NCBI GenBank assembly: GCA_944387885.1
Contig: CALXGR010000011.1
Span: 1-57,036 of the forward strand
DNA length: 57,036 nucleotides
Source: an uncultured Clostridia bacterium
GTDB taxonomy: Bacteria; Bacillota; Clostridia; Oscillospirales; Ruminococcaceae
Reading direction: 5' to 3'
A program made the position numbers and the translations under genes. The notes below the pieces were generated by a model that saw nothing but the letters and a program-made list of their open reading frames with translations, searched no databases and had not been told where the DNA came from. Positions within the stretch are counted from its first letter, which is position 1, and the number at the start of each line of letters is the position of its first letter. This document shows positions 16,238-23,851 of the stretch, piece after piece.

Positions 16238-17611
16238 ATGAAACCCCTGCCCAGATATGTAGAGATCGACTATTCCAAGTACGCCCCCGACCTGCCCCAG
16301 GAATCCCTGGAAGCCTATTATGGTCTGCCCCGGGAGGTGAAATTCTGCTCCCACTGTGTCATGAGCAACCAGAAGCCCAACAGCTGCTACGAATTTGAAC
16401 ACACCATCCGGAGCAAAAAGAAAACCATGGTCATCCAGGAGGACGGGGTCTGTGATGCCTGCCACGCCTGTACCAACAAGGCCAACGGCCATATTGACTG
16501 GGCCTTGCGGGAGAAGGAGCTGCGGGAACTCTGCGACCAGTACCGGAAAACCGATGGCAGCTATGACTGTCTGGTCCCCGGCAGCGGAGGGAAGGACAGC
16601 TTTTACGCCGCCCATCTTCTGAAATACAAATACGGCATGCACCCTCTCACCGTCACCTGGGCGCCCCATCTCTACACCCCCTGGGGCTGGGACAACTTCC
16701 AGGCCTGGATCCACGCCGGGTTTGACAACTACCTCTGCACCCCCAACGGCCAGACCCACAAGCTGCTTACCCGGCTGGCCACCGAGAACCTGTTCCATCC
16801 CTTCCAGCCCTTCATTCTGGGCCAGAAACAGCTGGCGCCCAAAATGGCCGCCAAGTTCGGGATCCCCCTGGTGTTTTACGGGGAGAACGAGGCGGAGTTC
16901 GGCAACCCCATCGCCGACAACGATTCCGCTTTGCGGGATGAGCATTTCTTTGCAGTAAACGACTACGACCACATCTATCTGGGGGGCGTGTCCCTCCGGC
17001 AGCTGGAGGAGGACTTCGGGGTGGACAAGGCCGACCTGGCCATCTATCTGCCCAGCGAGACCAGCGACCTGGAGAAAAACCATGTCCAGGTCCGGTATCT
17101 GGGATACTATGAGAAGTGGCATCCCCAGGGCGCCTACTATTACAGTGTAGAGCACGGGGGATTCCGCCCCAGCCCCGAGCGGACCCAGGGCACCTACTCC
17201 AAATACAACTCCATTGACGACAAGGTGGACGATCTGTTCTACTACACCACCTACATCAAGTACGGCATTGGCCGGACCACCTACGATGCCGCCCAGGAGA
17301 TCCGGAACGGGGAAATCACCCTGGAGGAAGGAAAAGCCCTCTGCAAGAAGTATGACGGGGAGTACCCGGACCGGTTTGAGCGGGAGCTGATGGATTACCT
17401 CTCCCTGGACCCCCGGCAGTTCCCCAAGGCGGCCCGGTGCTTTGAGCAGCCCCGGATGGACCGGGAATACTTCATGCATCTGGCGGACCGGTTCCGCAGC
17501 CCCCATCTCTGGAAGTATGAGGACGGTATCTGGAAGCTCCGCCACACTCCCTACGAGGGGGACAGCCAGGTCCTCTGGGGCGACCCCAAAGGCACCCACC
17601 GGGAGCTGTGA
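16238..17611 (+). CDS. N-acetyl sugar amidotransferase, PseA/WbpG type
   Basis: 457 residues from ATG 16238, preferred over 16217 because AGAGAGG lies between them. The N-terminal part has two Cys pairs (C37/C40 in FCSHCVMSNQ; C72/C75 in VCDACHAC) that probably bind a metal. A PP-loop, VPGSGGKDS at 113-121, binds ATP, followed by TVTWAPHLYTPWGW and YGENEAEFGN. The family makes acetamidino groups on pseudaminic or legionaminic acid precursors, or LPS sugars, in the cytosol, usually inside a glycan locus with HisH/HisF-like partners. Here no such neighbours are visible, so the substrate is open. Confidence 0.85.
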   Translation: MKPLPRYVEIDYSKYAPDLPQESLEAYYGLPREVKFCSHCVMSNQKPNSCYEFEHTIRSKKKTMVIQEDGVCDACHACTNKANGHIDWALREKELRELCDQYRKTDGSYDCLVPGSGGKDSFYAAHLLKYKYGMHPLTVTWAPHLYTPWGWDNFQAWIHAGFDNYLCTPNGQTHKLLTRLATENLFHPFQPFILGQKQLAPKMAAKFGIPLVFYGENEAEFGNPIADNDSALRDEHFFAVNDYDHIYLGGVSLRQLEEDFGVDKADLAIYLPSETSDLEKNHVQVRYLGYYEKWHPQGAYYYSVEHGGFRPSPERTQGTYSKYNSIDDKVDDLFYYTTYIKYGIGRTTYDAAQEIRNGEITLEEGKALCKKYDGEYPDRFERELMDYLSLDPRQFPKAARCFEQPRMDREYFMHLADRFRSPHLWKYEDGIWKLRHTPYEGDSQVLWGDPKGTHREL

Positions 17612-17636
17612 TTCCCCTGTATTTGATTTTTCCTAT

Positions 17637-17680
17637 AAAAGACCGCCCCGGCCTGGAATCAGGCCGGGGCGGCTTTTTGC
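17637..17680. terminator. bidirectional terminator between amidotransferase and ilvN
   Basis: CCGCCCCGGCCTG pairs with CAGGCCGGGGCGG around a GAAT loop, with A-rich and T-rich ends. Confidence 0.85.
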
Positions 17681-17691
17681 TTTATCAGGTC

Positions 17692-18213
17692 TTACCGGTC
17701 GTTGATGGTGATGGCTTCCACCGCCACGCTGCCCCCACGGGCGACCTCGATCCGGTTGGGGAAGTTCTGCTGGAGCAGGCCGATGAGGGTATTGTTTTTC
17801 TTTTCGGTCTGGACACATTCCAGCAGCACCCGGCGCTTGTCGCAGTCCACCACCCGGACCCCGAACACGCTGGCAATTCGGAAGGCTTCCTCCTTATCCC
17901 CGGCGGTGCAGTGGTTGATTTTTACAAACATCAGTTCCTTGCTCTGGAGGGGAAGGTCGGTGTAGTCCACTACCTTGATGACCTCCACGCTCCGGTTGAG
18001 CTGTTTTTTGATCTGCTCAAAGGTTTTCTCGTCACTGGTCAGGGTAATGGTCATCCGGGAGATGGTGGGGTCCTCGGTCTCCCCCACCGTAAGGCTGTCA
18101 ATGTTATAGCATTTTCCGCTGAACAGCCCCGAGATCCGGGCCAGGGTACCGGTCTGGTTCTCTACAAACAGGCAGATCCAGCGCTTTTTCATATCAGTAT
18201 CAGTACGATTCAT
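17692..18213 (-). CDS. ilvN: acetolactate synthase small (regulatory) subunit
   Basis: 173 residues. An ACT domain opens the protein (RWICLFVENQTGTLARISGLFSGKCYNIDSLTVGET, residues 11-46), followed by the ALS_ss C-terminal domain ending in ARGGSVAVEAI. The ACT domain binds valine for feedback control of the catalytic subunit. It follows ilvB by 13 bases, with AAGGAGG before the ATG. Length is typical of the IlvH/IlvN group. Together the two make acetolactate or acetohydroxybutyrate for Val, Leu and Ile. Confidence 0.94.
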   Translation of the reverse strand: MNRTDTDMKKRWICLFVENQTGTLARISGLFSGKCYNIDSLTVGETEDPTISRMTITLTSDEKTFEQIKKQLNRSVEVIKVVDYTDLPLQSKELMFVKINHCTAGDKEEAFRIASVFGVRVVDCDKRRVLLECVQTEKKNNTLIGLLQQNFPNRIEVARGGSVAVEAITINDR

Positions 18214-18226
18214 GGCGCACCCCTCC

Positions 18227-19969
18227 TTAGTAATCCAGCATCATCTGGTTCAGGGCCTTGCCGAAGGGGACCACCGGCATGACCACCTCCTCCTCGTCCA
18301 CCAGGAACTCCACCAGGGCGGGGCCGCCTGTATGGGCCAGGGCCTGGGTCAGCACCGGCTCCACTTCCTCCGGTTTGGTGACCCGCCAGGCAGGGCAGTC
18401 ATAGCTCTTGGCCAGCTGGAGGAAATCGGGCAGGTAGTCGGGGGCAGGGCACTGGCCCCCCTGCTGGCAGACCCGTCCGCAGCTCTTTCTGTACCGCAGG
18501 CAGGTGGAGGAGTACCGTTCCCCGTAGAAGAACCGCTGCATCTGCCGCACATTCCCCAGGTGGGTATTGTTGAAGATACAGACCAGGATAGGCAGTTCCA
18601 GGGCTTTGGCGGTGGCCAGCTCCTGCAGGTTCATCTGGAATCCCCCGTCCCCGGAAACGCTGATCACCTTCCGGTCGGGAGCGGCCAGGGCGGCACCGAT
18701 GGCGGCGGGAAGGCTGTATCCCATGGGGCCCAGACCGCCGCTGGTGATCATCCGCTTCTCCGGGCCAAGGGTGCTGTACTGGGTGCACCAGAGCTGGTTC
18801 TGGCCCACATCGGGGACCAGGACACTTTTGGGGGTGAGCTTGTCCAGGGTCTGGATGACCTGCTGGGGGGTAAGCCCCTCATACCGGTTCATGTTGATGG
18901 GATAGCTCTTTTTCCGCATCATAATATCGTTGACCCAGCCGGTAAGTTCCAGGGGCTTGGCCTGGTCCAGCATCAGGGTGATGGCCGCCTTGGCATCGCC
19001 CACAATGGGGATGTCCACCACAATGTTCCGGCTGATGGAAGCGGTGTCAATGTCTACATGGATGATGGTGGCGTTCTTGGCGAACTCGCTGAGCTTACCG
19101 GTGATACGGTCATTGAACCGGGTGCCGATGCTGAACAGCACATCGCACTCGCTGATGGCCTGGTTGGCGGCAAAGCTTCCGTGAAGGCCGATGTTTCCCA
19201 CATAGAGGGGATGGTCGGTGGGGATGGCACCCTTTCCCATAATGGTGGTGATGACCGGCACCCCAGTGATTTCGGCCAGCTGCTGCATTTCCTTCTGGGC
19301 CCCTGCCAGATGGACGCCGCCGCCTACCAGGAACACCGGCTTCTTGGCCCGGTTGAGCACCGACATGGCCTTTTTGACCTGGCCGGGGTGGGCGGAGGTG
19401 TTGGGCTTATACCCCCGGATAGACACCTCCTGGGGGTAGACGGCGCTTCCCATCTCCTTCTGGATATCCTGGGGCAGGTCCACCACCACAGGCCCCGGCT
19501 TGCCGGAACGGGCAATATAAAAGGCTTCCCGGAGCACACGGCCCAGGTCTTTCCGGTCCCGGACGATGATGGCATACTTGCAGATATTCCGGCAGATCCC
19601 CACCATATCCACTTCCTGGAAGGCGTCGTTTCCGATGAGGCTCCGGGGGACCTGCCCCGTAATGCAGACCAGGGGCACGCTGTCATAGTTGGCGTTGGCG
19701 ATTCCGGTGACCAGGTTGGTGGCACCGGGGCCGCTGGTGACCAGGCAGACCCCTACCTTTCCGGTGGTCCGGGCATACCCGTCCGCCGCAAAGATGAGCC
19801 CCTGCTCATGGCGGGGCAGGATCATCTCGATGTCATCCTGGCGATAGAGTGCGTCGAACAGGTCGATGGCCATTCCTCCGGGATAGGCAAACACGGTGTC
19901 CACCCCTTCCGCACGAAGGGCCTCCACCACCAGATCCGCTCCCCGGATCTCAGGCAATTTTTCACTCAT
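18227..19969 (-). CDS. ilvB: acetolactate synthase large (catalytic) subunit
   Basis: 580 residues from ATG 19969; an earlier in-frame start at 20026 would lie on the promoter. Thiamine diphosphate enzyme: catalytic E55 (PRHEQGLIFAADGYAR), the FAD/central domain, and the ThDP-Mg motif GDGGFQMN with NN at 440-468. In the C-terminal domain there is an unusual insertion after FFYGERYSS with five Cys at 490, 497, 501, 507 and 515 (CLRYRKSCGRVC, GGQCPAPDY). It is cotranscribed with ilvN. No T-box fits in the 70-base leader. It catalyses the first common step of branched-chain amino acid synthesis. Confidence 0.95.
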   Translation of the reverse strand: MSEKLPEIRGADLVVEALRAEGVDTVFAYPGGMAIDLFDALYRQDDIEMILPRHEQGLIFAADGYARTTGKVGVCLVTSGPGATNLVTGIANANYDSVPLVCITGQVPRSLIGNDAFQEVDMVGICRNICKYAIIVRDRKDLGRVLREAFYIARSGKPGPVVVDLPQDIQKEMGSAVYPQEVSIRGYKPNTSAHPGQVKKAMSVLNRAKKPVFLVGGGVHLAGAQKEMQQLAEITGVPVITTIMGKGAIPTDHPLYVGNIGLHGSFAANQAISECDVLFSIGTRFNDRITGKLSEFAKNATIIHVDIDTASISRNIVVDIPIVGDAKAAITLMLDQAKPLELTGWVNDIMMRKKSYPINMNRYEGLTPQQVIQTLDKLTPKSVLVPDVGQNQLWCTQYSTLGPEKRMITSGGLGPMGYSLPAAIGAALAAPDRKVISVSGDGGFQMNLQELATAKALELPILVCIFNNTHLGNVRQMQRFFYGERYSSTCLRYRKSCGRVCQQGGQCPAPDYLPDFLQLAKSYDCPAWRVTKPEEVEPVLTQALAHTGGPALVEFLVDEEEVVMPVVPFGKALNQMMLDY

Positions 19970-20040
19970 GGTCTTTCCCTCTTTTCTTCCCTTTGGCAGA
20001 GTGATTTTTTCCTTCTCCGCAGGCAATGATATATAAGGGT

Positions 20041-20069
20041 ATTATATCAACTTTGAATTTCCCTTGTAA
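20041..20069 (-). promoter_or_regulatory. ilvBN promoter
   Basis: TTACAA (20069-20064), 17 bases, TATAAT (20046-20041) on the minus strand. Confidence 0.6.
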
Positions 20070-20110
20070 AGATTTTTTCCCTCTGCCCCCAGGGAAAAAG
20101 GAGGATTTTT

Positions 20111-20851
20111 TTGCAGACTTTTCTGGACAGGCTCCGCCGGGTTCTCCCCTGGGTCTTTGGGTTTCTCACCCTGTTTTTTCTCTTTCTCCTGGTCATGGAC
20201 CTGTGGCTGGGCGCCGCCGGGGTCCGGGCATACAAGCGCACGGCCCAGAAATATGCCCCTTCTCCCCCGCCCCAGAGTACCGGGGTCATTCAGGTGGACT
20301 TTGCCGCCCTCCGGGAAATCAATCCGGACATCTGCGGCTGGCTGGACTTTCCTGCCCTTTCCATCAGCTACCCGGTTCTCCAGGGGGAGGACAATGAAAA
20401 ATACCTCACCCACATGTTTGACGGTTCCCCCAACCCCAACGGTTCCCTTTTTCTGGATGCCGCTCACTCTCCCCGGCTGAAAAATGCCCTCACCCTTTTG
20501 TACGGCCACAACATGAACAACGGGTCCATGCTGGGCGGACTGGCAAACTATCTGGACCCGGAATTTTATGACCCGGGAAATCTTTTCTATTATTATCTTC
20601 CCGGGGAGGAATCGCCCCGGGTCTTTCAGATTCTTCTCTTTGCCCAGGTCCCTGCCGATGCCGCCTTCTTTTTTGAGTCCTACGCCCTGGACTCCCCCGG
20701 CTACCGGGAGATGCTGGCCTGGGCCGGGGAGCAGACCCTCTACCCCACCGGCCTTTCCCCTGACCCGGCCCGGCCCACCCTGGTCCTGGTCACCTGCACC
20801 CGGGACGGAAAAGAGCGGCTGGCAGCCTTCTGCCAGGAGACTTCTCTCTGA
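20111..20851 (+). CDS. srtB: class B sortase
   Basis: 246 residues. Translation starts at TTG 20111, with AAGGAGGA at 20098-20105. An N-terminal membrane anchor (about 12-36) is followed by the SrtB fold: INPDICGWLDFPALSISYPVL, LLYGHNM with catalytic H133, and TLVLVTCTRDGKER with catalytic C229 and a nearby Arg. Class B enzymes join sorting-signal proteins to peptidoglycan or to pilins. No substrate with a sorting signal is seen in the window; the large surface protein at 11693 has a membrane tail without one. A terminator follows. Confidence 0.92.
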   Translation: MQTFLDRLRRVLPWVFGFLTLFFLFLLVMDLWLGAAGVRAYKRTAQKYAPSPPPQSTGVIQVDFAALREINPDICGWLDFPALSISYPVLQGEDNEKYLTHMFDGSPNPNGSLFLDAAHSPRLKNALTLLYGHNMNNGSMLGGLANYLDPEFYDPGNLFYYYLPGEESPRVFQILLFAQVPADAAFFFESYALDSPGYREMLAWAGEQTLYPTGLSPDPARPTLVLVTCTRDGKERLAAFCQETSL

Positions 20852-20897
20852 TCCCTGTTTTTTCCGAAAAGACATTTTTACACTTCCGTCCTTCTGT

Positions 20898-20932
20898 CCG
20901 GGTCATTTTTCACAACCGGACCCGGCATTTTT
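20898..20932 (+). terminator. terminator after the sortase gene
   Basis: CCGGGTC pairs with GACCCGG across a 14-base loop, followed by CATTTTTCC. Moderate strength. Confidence 0.6.
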
Positions 20933-20972
20933 CCCCTGCCATAGGGCATAACTTAAAAAAGCGCTCTTTGCC

Positions 20973-21001
20973 TTGCATTTTGAAAGCCGGGATGGTATAG
21001 T
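20973..21001 (+). promoter_or_regulatory. promoter of the amino acid symporter gene
   Basis: TTGCAT, 17 bases, TATAGT. It implies a leader of about 170 bases before ATG 21180. Confidence 0.65.
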
Positions 21002-21179
21002 GTTTCCCATAGCGGCTTTTCCCCGTTTTACCTTTGTTTCAGCCGTTTTTCAAGGTTTTCACGGGCGATTCCTTCTGACGGCTTCGCCTGTTTTTTATTG
21101 GAGGACAGTTTTTCCGTTCATGGAAGTCCCGCCGTCCCCATACAATGAATCAAAAGAGAAGGACGAGAGGAGAAATTCT
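21002..21179 (+). other. symporter mRNA leader with a terminator-like hairpin
   Basis: The leader holds GGGCGA at 21063-21068 pairing with TCGCCT at about 21084-21089, then TTTTTTATT. It could act as an attenuator. A glycine riboswitch is common before such genes, but its conserved core is not recognisable here. Confidence 0.4.
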
Positions 21180-22682
21180 ATGTTAGAGACCATCAGTTCC
21201 GTCAACGACCTGGTGAACGGTATCGTTTGGGGTTGGCCCGCCCTGATCCTCCTTTCCTTTGTAGGGGTCCTCACCACCTGCATTACCAAAGGATTTCAGC
21301 TGACCCACTTCAAGCATTGGTGGTCCATGACCATCGGCGCCATCTTCAAAGACAAGCATGTGACCAGCCACACCGCCGACAAGTCCATCAGCCAGTTCCA
21401 GAGCCTCTGCACCGCTCTGGCGGCCACCGTGGGCACCGGCAACATTGTAGGTGTCTCGGGGGCCATTATGGTGGGCGGCCCGGGAGCGGTGTTCTGGATG
21501 TGGCTCATTGCCTTCTTCGGGATGATGACCCGGTTCTCTGAGAATGTACTGGGCATTTACTACCGCCGCCGGAACAACCGGGGCGAGTGGAGCGGCGGCG
21601 CCATGTATTATCTGGAGCACGGCCTGGGCGCCCGGAAAGGGTGCAAGGCCCTGGGCAAGGTGCTGGCCATCCTGTTCAGCTTTTTCTGTCTGCTGGCCTC
21701 CTTCGGAATCGGAAACATGACCCAGGTCAACTCCATTTCCGGAAACATGGAGGCAGTGTTCGGGGTCCCCACCTGGGTCACCGGTCTGGTGGTCATGGCT
21801 GCGGTGGCCCTGGTAGTGGTGGGCGGCCTTCAGCGGATCGCCCTGGTCACCGAGAAAGTGGTCCCCTTCATGGTGGTCATCTACATTCTGGGCACTCTGT
21901 CCATCATGGTCGTCAACCTGGACCAGGTGGGGGCGGTGTTCGGTTCCATCTTCCGAGGTGCCTTCGCCCTCCGGTCCGCCGCCGGCGGCATTGTGGGCAG
22001 CGGTATCCGGCTGGCCGTGGAACAGGGGATGAAGCGGGGCATTTTCTCCAACGAGGCTGGCCTCGGCTCCTCGGTCATGGTCCACTCCAACTCCAATGTG
22101 CGGGAACCGGTGCGCCAGGGAATGTGGGGCATCTTTGAGGTATTTGCCGACACCATTGTGGTCTGCACCCTCACCGCTTTTACCGTACTCAGCAGCGGCC
22201 TTGTGGACCTGGAGACCGGTAAAGCCGCTCTCAGCTTCGGCGGCATCACCCTGTCCAATGCCAACATGATCAGCACCATCTTCGGCATGACCTTCGGCAG
22301 CTTCGGCGCTGCCTTCATTGCGGTGGCCATCATGCTTTTTGCCTTCTCCACCGTGCTGGGCTGGAGCCATTACGGCACCAAGGCCTGCGAATATTTGTTC
22401 GGCGAACGGTCCACCCTGATTTACAAACTGCTCTTTGTAGCTGCCGTCTTCGGCGGGGCTGTCATGGGGGACAATCTGGCCTGGAGCCTGGCCGACACCT
22501 TCAACGGAATGATGATGATTCCCAACCTGATCGGCGTCATCGCCCTTTCCCCTCTGGTCTACCGGATCACCAAGAACTATGTGGACCGGCAGCTGAAGGG
22601 AAAGAAGGTGGAGCCCGTCCTGAGCAACTGGATGGATATTCAGGACGAAGCCGCCGATGCGGTCAAGGCAGAATCTGAATAA
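21180..22682 (+). CDS. alanine/glycine:cation symporter (AGCS family)
   Basis: 500 residues from ATG 21180, with GAGAGGAGA just upstream. Family signatures are GFQLTHFKHWW, LCTALAATVGTGNIVGVSGAI (substrate and sodium site), GGPGAVFWMWL, GAMYYLEHGLG and FSNEAGLGSSVMVHS. About 11 membrane helices. It would import alanine or glycine with Na+ or H+. It has its own promoter and a long leader. The following Nudix gene starts 27 bases after the stop and is probably cotranscribed. Confidence 0.95.
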   Translation: MLETISSVNDLVNGIVWGWPALILLSFVGVLTTCITKGFQLTHFKHWWSMTIGAIFKDKHVTSHTADKSISQFQSLCTALAATVGTGNIVGVSGAIMVGGPGAVFWMWLIAFFGMMTRFSENVLGIYYRRRNNRGEWSGGAMYYLEHGLGARKGCKALGKVLAILFSFFCLLASFGIGNMTQVNSISGNMEAVFGVPTWVTGLVVMAAVALVVVGGLQRIALVTEKVVPFMVVIYILGTLSIMVVNLDQVGAVFGSIFRGAFALRSAAGGIVGSGIRLAVEQGMKRGIFSNEAGLGSSVMVHSNSNVREPVRQGMWGIFEVFADTIVVCTLTAFTVLSSGLVDLETGKAALSFGGITLSNANMISTIFGMTFGSFGAAFIAVAIMLFAFSTVLGWSHYGTKACEYLFGERSTLIYKLLFVAAVFGGAVMGDNLAWSLADTFNGMMMIPNLIGVIALSPLVYRITKNYVDRQLKGKKVEPVLSNWMDIQDEAADAVKAESE

Positions 22683-22709
22683 AAAATTTCCAGTAAAAGG
22701 AGGAATGTT

Positions 22710-23207
22710 GTGAATGCCTTAAACACCACCCTATGCTATCTGGAGCAGGGGGACCGGTACCTGATGCTCCACCGCACCAAAAAAGAAGGAGATGTAAACC
22801 GGGACAAATGGATCGGAGTGGGGGGCAAGTTTGAGCCGGGGGAAAGCCCCGAGGAATGCCTGCTCCGGGAGGTAAAGGAGGAGACCGGTCTGTCCCTTAC
22901 CGGATACCGGCTGCGGGGGATTCTGACCTTTGTCTGCCCGCCCTGGCCCAATGAGTATATCTTCCTCTACACCGGCCACGCCTGGGAAGGAGAAATGACC
23001 GGCTGCACCGAGGGGGATCTGGAGTGGGTGGAGAAAAGCCGCCTGAGTCAGCTGCCTCTCTGGGAGGGGGACCACATTTTTCTGGACCTGCTGGCCCGGG
23101 ACCATCCCTTTTTCAGTCTCAAGCTCATCTACCAGGGAGACCGGCTCCAGCAGGCCGTTCTGGACGGGAAGATTCTTTCTCTTCCCTGGCTCGGAAATTC
23201 GACCTAA
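22710..23207 (+). CDS. Nudix hydrolase, MutT/8-oxo-dGTP type
   Basis: 165 residues starting at GTG 22710, with AAAGGAGG about 8 bases upstream. The Nudix box is at 39-61 (GKFEPGESPEECLLREVKEE then TGL). The start TTLCYLEQGDRYLMLHRTKK and the WIGVGGKFE segment are typical of Firmicutes 8-oxo-dGTP diphosphatases, which clean oxidised nucleotides from the pool. It shares a transcript with the symporter gene, with no functional link evident. Substrate assignment rests on family resemblance. Confidence 0.88.
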   Translation: MNALNTTLCYLEQGDRYLMLHRTKKEGDVNRDKWIGVGGKFEPGESPEECLLREVKEETGLSLTGYRLRGILTFVCPPWPNEYIFLYTGHAWEGEMTGCTEGDLEWVEKSRLSQLPLWEGDHIFLDLLARDHPFFSLKLIYQGDRLQQAVLDGKILSLPWLGNST

Positions 23208-23276
23208 TTTGTGGTATATTTTCAGCTTATATTATGTATATTCTGTAAAATTTACCTGAATTTCCCGATTCTACTG

Positions 23277-23305
23277 CTGACAAATCGATTTTTTTACTGT
23301 ATACT
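23277..23305 (+). promoter_or_regulatory. promoter of the HU gene
   Basis: CTGACA, 17 bases, TATACT, in a strikingly AT-rich stretch, as expected for a highly expressed nucleoid protein gene. The leader (about 95 bases) includes the palindrome CAAACGTTTG near 23352. Confidence 0.7.
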
Positions 23306-23405
23306 ATAACTCGAGTTTCATTCTGAATTCAAATCTGTTTTCGCAGACTTCAAACGTTTGCAAAGCAAGCAACATTGTCTATTCAGCATTGTGGGGAGGA
23401 CGCTT

Positions 23406-23684
23406 ATGAATCGCTCTGAATTGTACAAGAAAGTTGCCGAACAGACTGGTCTGGACAGGGCTTCTGTGGCTCAGGTGTGCGACTGTCTGTTCGACACCGT
23501 CATTGATACCATGAAACGGGACGAGCATGTGACCATTACCGGTTTCGGCCGGTTTGAGATGCGCAGCCGCCGGCCCAGGAGTTTCACCAATCCTAAGACC
23601 GGTGCCAGCATGACTCTGGAGAGCAGCTCTGCTCCCGGATTCACCCCCAGCAACGCCATGAAAAAGCGCGTGCGGGAACGGTAA
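23406..23684 (+). CDS. hup: HU-family DNA-binding protein
   Basis: 92 residues, the exact size of HU. MNRSELYKKVAEQTGLDRASV opens the helical dimer core, FDTVIDTMKRDEHVTITGFGRFE enters the beta arms, and RRPRSFTNPKTGASM is the arm with the DNA-intercalating proline (NPKTG). It would bend and compact DNA. ATG 23406 follows GGGGAGGA. It is monocistronic, with a strong promoter and a strong terminator. Confidence 0.95.
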   Translation: MNRSELYKKVAEQTGLDRASVAQVCDCLFDTVIDTMKRDEHVTITGFGRFEMRSRRPRSFTNPKTGASMTLESSSAPGFTPSNAMKKRVRER

Positions 23685-23696
23685 CAGCTTGTTAAA

Positions 23697-23727
23697 GGAC
23701 CGGGAGCCGAAGCTCCCGGTCCTTTTT
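23697..23727 (+). terminator. HU terminator
   Basis: AGGACCGGGAGC, loop CGAA, GCTCCCGGTCCT, then TTTT. Confidence 0.9.
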
Positions 23728-23739
23728 GCGCCCCTTTGG

Positions 23740-23769
23740 TTGACAGGATATCCGGAGCGGGTATATACT
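23740..23769 (+). promoter_or_regulatory. promoter of the SAM hydrolase/ECF operon
   Basis: Perfect TTGACA, 18 bases, TATACT. Confidence 0.8.
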
Positions 23770-23775
23770 ACATTA

Positions 23776-23851
23776 CATGCGGCCGGAAATCCGGCCGGGC
23801 AGGGGACGGCTTCGGCTCGCCCCTAGCAATGAAAGGTGAGTAAAAAAGAAT
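23776..23851 (+). ncRNA. structured leader of the SAM hydrolase/ECF operon
   Basis: Two hairpins stand back to back. CGGCCGG-AAAT-CCGGCCG comes first; then a stem from AGGGG to CCCCT with two small bulges and a TTCG tetraloop. About 25 bases separate the second from ATG 23852, with AAAGGTGAG in between. Known SAM riboswitch cores were not recognised. It may be an uncatalogued regulatory RNA or simply a stable leader. Confidence 0.45.

Noticed and set aside
18212..20029. A 605-codon open frame opposite ilvB
   Set aside because: Antisense shadow of a high-GC gene; its product is Gly/His-rich with no domain.
19970..20110. T-box or leader-peptide attenuator before ilvB
   Set aside because: The leader is only about 65 bases; no specifier loop, T-box sequence or run of Leu/Val/Ile codons fits.
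21002..21179. Glycine riboswitch before the AGCS symporter
   Set aside because: The conserved aptamer core could not be found by eye, only a terminator-like stem.
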